Source: JAAYJG01 sp964450305
Lineage (GTDB): Bacteria; Bacillota; Clostridia; DSM-8532
DNA length: 33,348 nt
Reading direction: 5' to 3'
Assembly: GCA_964450305.1 (NCBI GenBank)
Contig: CAYVFB010000029.1
Location: 1-33,348 of the forward strand
Part shown: in pieces, positions 1-6,977 of the stretch
How positions within the stretch are numbered: the stretch's first letter is position 1
Layout of the letters: each line of letters starts with the position of its first letter
Program-made: the position numbers and the translations under genes
Notes under the pieces: generated by a model
Databases searched by the model: none
What the model was told of the DNA's origin: nothing
The model's input: only the letters and a program-made list of their open reading frames with translations

Positions 1-2
1 AT

Positions 3-1055
3 GTGGGGGAATATCAGCTGAAAAAAACTTACTCCATCTATGGTTCGAGCGGTACCGTAACCCTTGATATGACCGGAACCCAGTATGGTTTTGACCAGTA
101 TTGGAGTTCAACCAAATCCGCGACCGTCAATCTCATCATTTCCGCAAGCCCCGAAGGTTCTCCGGAATGGGGCGGCCAAGCCCTGGTTATCGCATCGAGC
201 ACGGCCAAGAAAGGCTTCCGATATGTTGAAAACCAGCCCTGGCAGATCAGCTTTGAAGGCGGATATGTGGAGCAGAACTGGGAAGAGAGCGTACTGGAAT
301 ATGNNNNNNNNNNTTCGCTGCCCGAATTCGATAAAAACGGAAATGCCACCGAGGTTATGAAAAGCTATCAGCAGCGGCTTGGGCTGGAAACCGAACCCGT
401 CTATACACGGCTGATGGTTCCCGATCTGAAACATCTGAGAGGCCATTGGGCCGAGGAATCGGCAAAAATCCTGTTCAGCATGGAGGTCATTCCAGGAACC
501 GGAGAAAAGTTCAATCCGGCGCAATATGTTAAGCGCAGTGAATATATTGCCATGGTTGTAAGGGCGATTAAAGACATCCCGATAGATCCGGATCTGGTTA
601 CAAGAACGGTCAGCACTACAAGAAGCAAATCTTCAGCAGCCGAGGTCTCTCCTTTTTCCGATGTGGCGCCGGAGGATCAGTTCTATGCTGAAATCAAGGC
701 TGCAAGCGTAAAAGGAATCACCCTTGGAACAGGCCAGACAAAGTTTACACCCGACCGAACCATTACAACAGCCGAAGCGGTCACCATCCTCATCCGTGCA
801 CTTGGCCTGGAGGGTCTGGCACCGACCAATGCGGTAACTCCTTTTATCGATAACGATGATATACCGGCCTATGCCAGAAACGCGACGACAGTGGCATACA
901 GGATCGGCCTTGTGCAGGGGGATGACCGGGGTTACTTCAAGCCCCAGGAGAATTTAACCTGGGAAAGAGCCTCGGCCATGGTTTATCGCCTGATTCGGTA
1001 TATGGGGGAAGAACTCGTCAAGGACTACCAAAGCCAGAGGTTGTATTCAAACTGA
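3..1055 (+). CDS. SLH-domain (S-layer homology) surface protein, 5'-truncated and gapped
   Basis: Cell-surface protein whose C-terminal half holds three SLH repeats, at about residues 141-189, 217-269 and 280-333 of the visible 350. They are recognised by the GHWAEE, PFSDV and PFID starts, the G-x-x-x-x-F-x-P core and the alternating helices. SLH repeats normally dock exported proteins to pyruvylated secondary cell-wall polymers. The N-terminal 100 residues are Ser/Thr/Gly-rich and beta-strand-like, and I do not recognise them. The reading frame is open to the window edge, so the GTG at 3 is probably not the true start and the signal peptide lies upstream. Ten Ns at 304-313 interrupt the gene; the frame matches on both sides, but the real gap length is unknown. 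SLH identity is secure, the role of the rest unknown. Confidence 0.85.
   Translation: MGEYQLKKTYSIYGSSGTVTLDMTGTQYGFDQYWSSTKSATVNLIISASPEGSPEWGGQALVIASSTAKKGFRYVENQPWQISFEGGYVEQNWEESVLEYXXXXSLPEFDKNGNATEVMKSYQQRLGLETEPVYTRLMVPDLKHLRGHWAEESAKILFSMEVIPGTGEKFNPAQYVKRSEYIAMVVRAIKDIPIDPDLVTRTVSTTRSKSSAAEVSPFSDVAPEDQFYAEIKAASVKGITLGTGQTKFTPDRTITTAEAVTILIRALGLEGLAPTNAVTPFIDNDDIPAYARNATTVAYRIGLVQGDDRGYFKPQENLTWERASAMVYRLIRYMGEELVKDYQSQRLYSN
304..313. other. Assembly gap (10 Ns) inside the SLH gene
   Basis: A run of ten Ns. The coding frame before and after it agrees if the length is taken literally, but the length may be nominal. Confidence 0.99.
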
Positions 1056-1132
1056 ATTTCACCAGTTTTACACCGGGCAGGGTCCAGATTCCAATGTAAA
1101 TTTCAAGCCAAAGGGCAGAGGACCAGGTACAA

Positions 1133-1199
1133 TGGTCAAATTGAGCCAAGGGACCTGTCCCTCCTGGTCAAATTGAGCCAAGGGACCTGGGCCCCGCCC
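1133..1199 (+). repeat. Tandem palindromic repeat, GGGAC-CT-GTCCC family, locus A
   Basis: A 25-nt unit starting TGGTCAAATTGAGCC and ending GGGACCTG occurs at 1133-1157 and again, identically, at 1165-1189 (period 32). Between the copies the sequence completes a small palindrome, AGGGAC-CT-GTCCCT. It ends in a C-rich run (GGGCCCCGCCCCC). It sits in the 282-bp spacer after the SLH gene and could fold as a hairpin. Related sequence, in the opposite orientation, lies at 15594-15671, and a variant array at 27312-27560. Confidence 0.85.
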
Positions 1200-1210
1200 C
1201 CGGTTAACTG

Positions 1211-1239
1211 TTGCATGCGGGAAATAACAATGATAGAAT
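1211..1239 (+). promoter_or_regulatory. Predicted sigma-A-type promoter for the S41 protease gene
   Basis: TTGCAT (1211-1216), 17-nt spacer, TAGAAT (1234-1239) with a TG one base upstream, giving an extended -10. It lies about 100 nt before the protease start. Prediction from sequence only. Confidence 0.5.
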
Positions 1240-1337
1240 TTATTTGAATTCAGACGGTAGGAATATCTTCATTCCAACGGGCGTCAGTGAATCCCGGGAA
1301 TGCTTAGTGTTCACTCACACCGGGAAAGCAGGGTAAA

Positions 1338-2819
1338 ATGAAAATGAAAAAGAGTATATTGTTTCTGTTGATCTTCATGGTACTGCAAATGGTTTTAGCG
1401 GTGCCTGTTTGTGCCAGTGATTATTCCGGCTATATTGACAACATCATCGACATGGCGAAGGAGCGGTACTATCAGTACGTCAGTGACGATAAGCTTCTGA
1501 AAGGAGCTCTGAAGGGCATATTCCAAACCATGGACGAATATACCACCTTTTATACCCTGGATGAAGCGACCAGCTTTTTGGATACCCTCGAAGGAAATTA
1601 TCAGGGCATTGGGGTGGAAATTTCACAGGTGTCTGAAGGGGTTGTGGTGTTAAGGGTTTTTGCCAATTCACCGGCTGAAGGGGCGGGGATTTTCGCCGAA
1701 GACAGAATCGTTCGTGTGAACGGAAAAGATATTGCCGGTTTTACCTCTGCTGAGGTCGCTTCACTGATCAAGGGAGAGGCCGGTACATATGTGGAGCTGG
1801 GCATCCTGCGCGGGAATTCCGAAGAAATCCTTAGCTTCAGGGTGGAGCGCGGCACCGTCAATATCAGCCCCGTAACCTGGCGCGTTGATGGCGATGTGAT
1901 GTATATCCGATTGGATTCGTTCAGCAGCAACAGCACACGCTTTTTTGAGCAGGCCCTCAAGGAGATGAACAAAAAAGGGCTGTGGAAAATGGTTCTGGAT
2001 CTCCGAAATAATCCCGGCGGCGAGGTTTTTCAGGCGGTCGGGATTGCAAGGCTTCTTGTAAAGCAGGGAATCATCACCACTTTAGACTTCAAATCAGAAA
2101 AGCAAAACGATATTGTTTATGAATCTTATCTGACCAAAATAAAATATCTGCCGGCCATCCTGGTGAACGGCAATACAGCCAGCGCATCAGAAATACTGGC
2201 CAGTGCGGTTCAGGAATCCGGTGATGGTTTCCTGATAGGAACGAAAACCTATGGAAAAGGTGTGGTACAGAATGTTTTACCAATATTGTCCCCGGAAGCT
2301 TATGAACGTTATCAGCAAGAGTATGGACAAAGCTCGGTGGATGCTTACGATTGGATAAATGAATACGGCGTGAATGTCAAGGAATCCGATCTGATCGGTT
2401 GGACCAAAATTACAACTGGGCATTATCTCACACGCTCGGGTAAAAAAATAGATGGTATTGGCCTGGAGCCGGATTTCCCCGTACCAGATCCCCAAATGGA
2501 CACTGGAATTGATGTTCAGGCTGTCAAATCACTTCAATCCACAGCCTCGATCGCCTTAAACGGTATAGGTAACGAAGTTTTCGATGCGGAAAAAATTCTT
2601 CTTCTGAAGGGTTATGAGATAGAGGTTGTAGACAACAAACTGGATGAAAAAACCTGTGAAATCCTAAAACAATATCAAAAACAAAAGGAAATACAGGTTA
2701 CCGGAATTTTGGATGAGGCTACAAAGAAAGCTTTAAATGAGGAACTGGAAGAATTGCGTTTATCCATGGACACGCAATATGCAAAAGCAAGGGACTTACT
2801 GAATCTGCTGAAATACTAA
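1338..2819 (+). CDS. S41-family C-terminal processing protease with PDZ domain
   Basis: Secreted or membrane-tethered serine protease of the CtpA/CtpB/Prc family, which cleaves exported proteins near their C termini. The order is a signal peptide/anchor (about 4-26), an N-terminal helical region, a PDZ domain (about 88-170, with GIGVEI), and the S41 catalytic domain (about 175-390). The Ser/Lys dyad fits Ser282 in the TASASE motif and Lys307 in TYGKG; the 25-residue spacing matches characterised family members. The C-terminal 100 residues resemble a peptidoglycan-binding (PG_binding_1) module, as in other Firmicutes Ctp proteins. ATG 1338 follows AGGG at 1330; ATG 1344 is also possible. The next gene starts 39 bp downstream, so they are likely cotranscribed. 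The particular substrate cannot be told. Confidence 0.93.
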   Translation: MKMKKSILFLLIFMVLQMVLAVPVCASDYSGYIDNIIDMAKERYYQYVSDDKLLKGALKGIFQTMDEYTTFYTLDEATSFLDTLEGNYQGIGVEISQVSEGVVVLRVFANSPAEGAGIFAEDRIVRVNGKDIAGFTSAEVASLIKGEAGTYVELGILRGNSEEILSFRVERGTVNISPVTWRVDGDVMYIRLDSFSSNSTRFFEQALKEMNKKGLWKMVLDLRNNPGGEVFQAVGIARLLVKQGIITTLDFKSEKQNDIVYESYLTKIKYLPAILVNGNTASASEILASAVQESGDGFLIGTKTYGKGVVQNVLPILSPEAYERYQQEYGQSSVDAYDWINEYGVNVKESDLIGWTKITTGHYLTRSGKKIDGIGLEPDFPVPDPQMDTGIDVQAVKSLQSTASIALNGIGNEVFDAEKILLLKGYEIEVVDNKLDEKTCEILKQYQKQKEIQVTGILDEATKKALNEELEELRLSMDTQYAKARDLLNLLKY

Positions 2820-2858
2820 GCTTACATATGTTGATAAGCAAGCATTGGAAGGGTACAA

Positions 2859-4010
2859 ATGACAACTGGAAACAAGATAAAAACCAGAAGTATTATTGTT
2901 AAGATTATCCTGTTGCTGATCATTGCCGGAGGGATAATTCTGGCAGTATTGTTCGCATTTCGGGGAAATACGGCAGAGGCCTTCAACTGGGAACAACTGG
3001 ACCCACGAAAGCTGCTGGAAGCTTTAAAGGAAGAGCACATGGGAACTGTGGAAAATTCCTTTGCGCTGGGGGATAAGCAACTGATCCAATCAAAGCTTTA
3101 CATGGATAATCTGCTGCTGTTAACCGAAAGCGATATACGATTGATGAACTCCAGGGGTGAAGAGCTTTGGTATCACCCCCATGAGCTGAGGCAGCCGGTT
3201 GTTCAGGTGAACGGGAAGATGGCGCTGGTATACGAGCAAAACGGCAAATCATTTATCGTGCTCAAAGAGGGCAAATTGCTTATCAGTAGTAACCTGGAAG
3301 AAGAAATATCCTTTGGGGAAGTCACATCTTCTAACCTTTTATTTATTACTTCCAATCAAACCGGTTATAAACGGACGATTCATGCCATTTCTCCCGAGAA
3401 CGGCGTTCAACTGGGGGCTCTTTATATCAATGATTATTACCCTTATTATACAAAAACCATGGAAGAAGGGGAGAACAAGCAAATCATCCTGTACGGCCTT
3501 GGAATGAACTCCAGCCATATTTCAACCATCATCCGTCTTTACGGCGCCAGCCTCAATCAAAGCCCCGTCACAGGAATCGAACTGGAAGGATTATATCCCG
3601 TGATGTATCATGCGGGACAGAAGGTTTTATTCACGGGAGAGCTGGGGGCCTTTTGCTATGATCAGACACTGGAGCTGAGCTGGTCCAAACAATTTGACAG
3701 TGAGCTGCTGGCTGCCGGTCTGTTTGATAATGGGAGCTCGGTTTTTTCAATGGAAAACAGCTTGATCTTTTATAATGAGAAGGGCAAGGAAGTAAAGCAG
3801 TTGCCTGCTGTTGGCAGTGCGGACGCCATTGAAGTTTTCAGGAACACGGCAGCCGTTATTTTCGGTAATGAAGCAGTGTTTTATGATTCTGCCGGAAACC
3901 ATCTGGGCAGTTCTGTTTTACCCGGGTTGTCCCTGAATGTTCATTTTGTGAATGAAAAGAAAGTATTTATTGTCTCGGAGCATGAGGCCATACTGCATGA
4001 AATCAATTGA
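2859..4010 (+). CDS. Membrane-anchored beta-propeller-like protein (DUF5711-like)
   Basis: A 383-residue protein with a basic N terminus, one clear transmembrane helix at about residues 12-35, and a long outside domain built of repeated short beta-strands (for example LLLLTESDIRLMN, LIFYNEKGKEV, AVFYDSAGNHLG) of the kind that form WD40/PQQ-like propellers. It resembles the uncharacterised DUF5711 family of Clostridia; that assignment is from memory of the family's pattern. No catalytic motif is visible. It follows the S41 protease by 39 bp with its own GGAAGGG site, so it may be a partner or sensor acting with that protease at the cell surface, which is inference from position only. Confidence 0.7.
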   Translation: MTTGNKIKTRSIIVKIILLLIIAGGIILAVLFAFRGNTAEAFNWEQLDPRKLLEALKEEHMGTVENSFALGDKQLIQSKLYMDNLLLLTESDIRLMNSRGEELWYHPHELRQPVVQVNGKMALVYEQNGKSFIVLKEGKLLISSNLEEEISFGEVTSSNLLFITSNQTGYKRTIHAISPENGVQLGALYINDYYPYYTKTMEEGENKQIILYGLGMNSSHISTIIRLYGASLNQSPVTGIELEGLYPVMYHAGQKVLFTGELGAFCYDQTLELSWSKQFDSELLAAGLFDNGSSVFSMENSLIFYNEKGKEVKQLPAVGSADAIEVFRNTAAVIFGNEAVFYDSAGNHLGSSVLPGLSLNVHFVNEKKVFIVSEHEAILHEIN

Positions 4011-4039
4011 TTGTAAAAGATATTCTAATTAATTACTAC

Positions 4040-4068
4040 TTGCATCTAATGGAAATATAAAGTAAAAT
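4040..4068 (+). promoter_or_regulatory. Predicted promoter for the sugar kinase-manA pair
   Basis: TTGCAT (4040-4045), 17-nt spacer, TAAAAT (4063-4068), 33 nt before the kinase start, in an AT-rich gap of 91 bp. Confidence 0.5.
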
Positions 4069-4101
4069 AACGGGGTAATATTTTATATAAAGGGGTAAAA
4101 T

Positions 4102-5040
4102 ATGGAACCCAAAATTATAACAGTCACATTGAACCCAGCGATTGATAAGATCATGACCGCAGAGGATTTTGCAGCAGGCCGGCTGAATAGAGTAAAAGCC
4201 TTGCAGACAGATCCGGGCGGTAAAGGTATAAATGTATCAAAGGCACTTGTGTCCTATGGGGTTGAGCAGGTTGCACTGGGTATTCTGGCAGGGAAAAACG
4301 GGAAAAACCTTCTCAATATGCTCAAAGCGTATCCGTTTAAAAAGGATTTTGTGATGGCTCCCGGGGAAACCCGGGTTAACATGAAAATCAGAGATTCAAA
4401 AACGGGTCTGATCACCGAAGTGAACGAGACAGGAACCACCGTGCGCAACGAGGATATGGAGCTTTTCTTCAGGAAGCTGAAAAAATATCTGCCCAGGAGC
4501 GAAATTGCCGTTCTGGCAGGCAGTATGCCCTATGAAATCACAGATTGTTTTTATACCGCCGCCATTCAATTGTGCGCCGCTCAAAAAAACCGGGTTATTT
4601 TTGATGCCGATGGGCCGGCCTTGAAAATGGGGGTCCAGTCCAAGCCATATGCGATCAAACCCAACCTTGCCGAGCTGGAGCGATTAACCGGTAAAGAGCT
4701 TGATACATATGACAAAATCAGAATCGAGATTGAGCGCCTGGTTAAGACTGGCATTCAGATCGTTCTGGTTTCAATGGGGGAAAGAGGCGCAATTTTCCAC
4801 GGAAATGGTACCACCTGGTATGTTTCACCGCTGCAGGTGGATGTTAAATCTGCCATTGGTGCTGGTGATGCTATGGTCGCCGCGTTAAGCTGGTGCATGC
4901 TGAATGAGATTACACCCGAGGATACTGCCAGGATTACCGTGGCGGCCGGCTGTCTGACAGCGGCAGAGGAAGGTTCCAAAGTAGCACAATGGAAGGACAT
5001 TCAGCAGGTATATGAAAAAGTGGCCCTTCGGGAATTATGA
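4102..5040 (+). CDS. fruK: PfkB-family 1-phosphofructokinase / tagatose-6-phosphate kinase
   Basis: A 312-residue ribokinase-superfamily kinase that phosphorylates a sugar phosphate with ATP in the cytoplasm. Visible are the TLNPAID start (residues 9-15) typical of the FruK/LacC branch, the first PfkB signature GGKGIN (39-44), and the second signature GAGDAMVAA (253-261) with the catalytic base Asp256. The length is normal for FruK. No fructose PTS permease or DeoR regulator is nearby, so fructose-1-phosphate cannot be preferred over tagatose-6-phosphate with confidence. manA starts 34 bp downstream, suggesting a short sugar-phosphate operon. Confidence 0.85.
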   Translation: MEPKIITVTLNPAIDKIMTAEDFAAGRLNRVKALQTDPGGKGINVSKALVSYGVEQVALGILAGKNGKNLLNMLKAYPFKKDFVMAPGETRVNMKIRDSKTGLITEVNETGTTVRNEDMELFFRKLKKYLPRSEIAVLAGSMPYEITDCFYTAAIQLCAAQKNRVIFDADGPALKMGVQSKPYAIKPNLAELERLTGKELDTYDKIRIEIERLVKTGIQIVLVSMGERGAIFHGNGTTWYVSPLQVDVKSAIGAGDAMVAALSWCMLNEITPEDTARITVAAGCLTAAEEGSKVAQWKDIQQVYEKVALREL

Positions 5041-5074
5041 TCATGATTTTTTGCATTCCGGAGGAAAGCAGTAA

Positions 5075-6124
5075 ATGTTTTACCCATTCAAATTTGTTCC
5101 GGTTTTTAAGGATTATATCTGGGGTGGCAGAAACCTCGAAAGGTTTGGAAAGCAGCTCCCAAAAGGAAAAGTGGCGGAAAGCTGGGAGTTGTCATGTCAT
5201 CCCGACGGAATGAGCGTTGTCCAAAACGGCGTTTTTCAAGGCAGAACCCTTCAAGCCCTCGTTGAAGAATTTGGAACCCAGATCACCGGTAACTGCCAGG
5301 ATGAGTCCTTTCCTTTGCTTATAAAGCTGATTGATGCCAATGAAAAGCTTTCTGTTCAGGTGCACCCCAATGATGCGTATGCCTATCTACATGAAGGTGA
5401 ACGCGGAAAGAATGAAATGTGGTATATCCTGGATGCCAAGCCCGGTGCCCGGCTAATATTTGATATGAAACCCGGCATTACCCGGCAGGGCTTTGAAAAA
5501 GCCGTTCGGGAAGACAGGGTCGAAGACTGCCTGCAGGCTGTTCCTGTTCAGGCAGGTGATTATATTTATATTCCTGCCGGTGTGGTTCATGCCATTGGCG
5601 AAGGGATCGTTCTGGCTGAGATTCAGCAGAATTCCAACAGCACATACCGTATTTTTGATTATCATCGCACCGACATAAACGGGAATTCACGGCCCCTCCA
5701 CCTGGAAAAAGCCATGGATGTTATCTGCTTTGACAGTGAAAATCGAAAGAAATTTTCTGACGGGCTCTTGTACGAAATAGCCCCGAAGTGCAGTTCTACG
5801 GTTCTGGTCGCAAATCAGCATTTTTGTGTGGAATTCCTTCGGATCACCGGCGAAATAAAGCTGAACACCCGGAACAGACAGTTTCACATTCTGGTTTGTA
5901 CCGAAGGCTGCGGCACCGTTTCCTGGGAGCATGGTTCCACAAGGTTTGTTTTAGGAGAAACTCTATTCATTCCTTCTGACATGAAAGAATATGCATTGCA
6001 AGGCAGTTTCAAGGCACTGCAGGCTTATGTGCCCGATTTGGACACGGATATTTTCCAAAGACTTGAACAAATGGGTTACCGTACGGAAGAAATTCTGCAA
6101 AAGATCAGCGGGTTAAAGGAATGA
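5075..6124 (+). CDS. manA: Mannose-6-phosphate isomerase, class I
   Basis: Zinc-dependent cupin enzyme interconverting mannose-6-phosphate and fructose-6-phosphate. At 349 residues it is a short Firmicutes-type class I enzyme. Zn ligands fit Gln95 and His97 (SVQVHPND), Glu114 (GKNEMWY) and His172 (GVVHAIGEG); the family signature AEIQQNSNSTYRIFDYHR is at 181-198. It is preceded by GGAGGAAAG and lies 34 bp after the sugar kinase. The pair links mannose entry, or mannose-derived envelope sugars, to glycolysis. Confidence 0.93.
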   Translation: MFYPFKFVPVFKDYIWGGRNLERFGKQLPKGKVAESWELSCHPDGMSVVQNGVFQGRTLQALVEEFGTQITGNCQDESFPLLIKLIDANEKLSVQVHPNDAYAYLHEGERGKNEMWYILDAKPGARLIFDMKPGITRQGFEKAVREDRVEDCLQAVPVQAGDYIYIPAGVVHAIGEGIVLAEIQQNSNSTYRIFDYHRTDINGNSRPLHLEKAMDVICFDSENRKKFSDGLLYEIAPKCSSTVLVANQHFCVEFLRITGEIKLNTRNRQFHILVCTEGCGTVSWEHGSTRFVLGETLFIPSDMKEYALQGSFKALQAYVPDLDTDIFQRLEQMGYRTEEILQKISGLKE

Positions 6125-6165
6125 TGGACTGAGGCGTTTATGGACGATGAAGAGGTTTTTTTCTC

Positions 6166-6195
6166 TTGTAAGTAGATGAAGGTTTGTGATATAAT
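6166..6195 (+). promoter_or_regulatory. Predicted extended -10 promoter for the HMA-like mini-protein
   Basis: TTGTAA (6166-6171), 18-nt spacer, TATAAT (6190-6195) preceded by TG one base upstream. A small hairpin (6216-6237, CCCGACAA against TTGTCCGGG) lies in the 5' leader. Confidence 0.55.
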
Positions 6196-6277
6196 TAAAT
6201 AATTCCACATAGAAACCCGACAACTTTTTTGTCCGGGCGATGTACAACAGATATGAAAAGTTTATGAGGTGGCACTA

Positions 6278-6487
6278 ATGGCTGATTCACAAATTATCAT
6301 TACCGTCGAGGAAATGACTTCAGACCGTGAAGAAACGATAAGACAAACCCTTGAACGGATAAACGGCATTGACAGAGTCATCGTCAATATTGAAAACAAA
6401 AAAGTTTTTATCGAGTACGATGATGAAAAAATTGATGAGCAGTTTCTCAGAGAAACAATTGAAGATGAGGGTTTTAAAGTAAAATAG
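6278..6487 (+). CDS. HMA-fold mini-protein lacking the metal-binding CxxC
   Basis: A 69-residue protein with the beta-alpha-beta-beta-alpha-beta pattern of heavy-metal-associated domains: the helix REETIRQTLERINGIDRVIV, the central strand KVFIEYD, and the ending IEDEGFKV, which matches the usual xIEDAGYxV. Where copper chaperones carry M-x-C-x-x-C, it has Met13-Thr-Ser15-Asp-Arg-Glu18, so both metal cysteines are absent. It has no other cysteine, so copper or zinc binding by the normal route is unlikely. ATG 6278 is chosen because GAGGTG at 6266-6271 is well spaced; an upstream GTG at 6269 lies within that site. It appears monocistronic: promoter upstream, terminator overlapping the stop. Function unknown. 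Confidence 0.75.
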   Translation: MADSQIIITVEEMTSDREETIRQTLERINGIDRVIVNIENKKVFIEYDDEKIDEQFLRETIEDEGFKVK

Positions 6488-6506
6488 GGCATAAAGCTCT
6501 ATTTTT
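6485..6506 (+). terminator. Intrinsic terminator overlapping the stop codon of the mini-protein
   Basis: TAGGGC (6485-6490) pairs with GCTCTA (6496-6501) around an ATAAA loop, followed by five Ts. The stop codon forms the first three bases of the stem. Confidence 0.6.
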
Positions 6507-6552
6507 ATAACATAAACAAAAGTAAAGCGGTAGGAAAACTTATTATAACAAC

Positions 6553-6574
6553 GGAAGCGATTGCTTGCAATCGC
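6553..6574. repeat. Short palindromic element GCGATTGC-TT-GCAATCGC
   Basis: A perfect 8-bp inverted repeat with a 2-nt loop (6557-6564/6567-6574), preceded by GGAA. There is no T-run after it, so it is not a terminator. Its CGGAAGCRATTGCT head recurs at 30479-30504 upstream of rnr. Confidence 0.5.
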
Positions 6575-6640
6575 AACACACAGTCGTCTGACATGCTGCA
6601 AAACAGGAGAAAAAGTGCTGCATTTCAGCAGGAAAAAACA

Positions 6641-6669
6641 TTGCGTATTTATTTCTTATGGGTTATAAT
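6641..6669 (+). promoter_or_regulatory. Predicted promoter for the 6676-6938 transcript
   Basis: TTGCGT (6641-6646), 17-nt spacer and a perfect TATAAT (6664-6669). Expected start near 6676, giving about 300 nt before the decarboxylase beta start codon. Confidence 0.6.
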
Positions 6670-6695
6670 GTTGCATTGAAAGGTTTAAAGGAAGC

Positions 6696-6914
6696 ATGTC
6701 GTATCTTTTCCGCAAGGTCAGTGCAGCAGGCGATCTTTTGATCATGAATGATTTCAATGCAGCTACTGGAAAATCATCATATTTCATGCATAAAAACCTT
6801 GGATTGGGTATTTTATGCGTGAAAGATATGATTTCTTATGATGAAATGGTGTTCTTCGCCGCAAGAAGTTTCTGCAGTGAAATCATCCGGGTGATCAGGA
6901 AACCTTTACCGTAA
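6696..6914 (+). CDS. Possible small hypothetical protein, or part of a structured leader RNA
   Basis: An open frame of 72 codons between a good promoter (6641-6669) and a strong terminator whose stem overlaps the stop codon. The product matches no family I know and has no clear signal or membrane segment. The ribosome site is poor: AAAGGAAG ends only one base before the ATG. The same stretch can fold locally, with GCATAAAA/TTTTATGC (6788-6795/6810-6817), TTCTT/AAGAA near 6852-6867 and ATCAT-CCGG-GTGAT near 6882-6895. It may therefore be a cis-regulatory leader for the downstream gene rather than a coding sequence. I cannot decide between these. Confidence 0.3.
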   Translation: MSYLFRKVSAAGDLLIMNDFNAATGKSSYFMHKNLGLGILCVKDMISYDEMVFFAARSFCSEIIRVIRKPLP

Positions 6915-6938
6915 CTTTCGTTGTGGTAACTTTTTTTT
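6906..6938 (+). terminator. Strong intrinsic terminator 40 nt before the decarboxylase beta gene
   Basis: TTACCGTAAC (6906-6915) pairs along its whole length, with two G-U pairs, with GTTGTGGTAA (6920-6929) around a TTTC loop. It is followed by C and eight Ts (6931-6938). The position between the promoter at 6641 and the start at 6978 is that expected of an attenuator or of the end of a short independent transcript. Confidence 0.8.
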
Positions 6939-6977
6939 GTCAGGACATTCAAGACGAAGTGTTTGAGGGGGAGCGAA

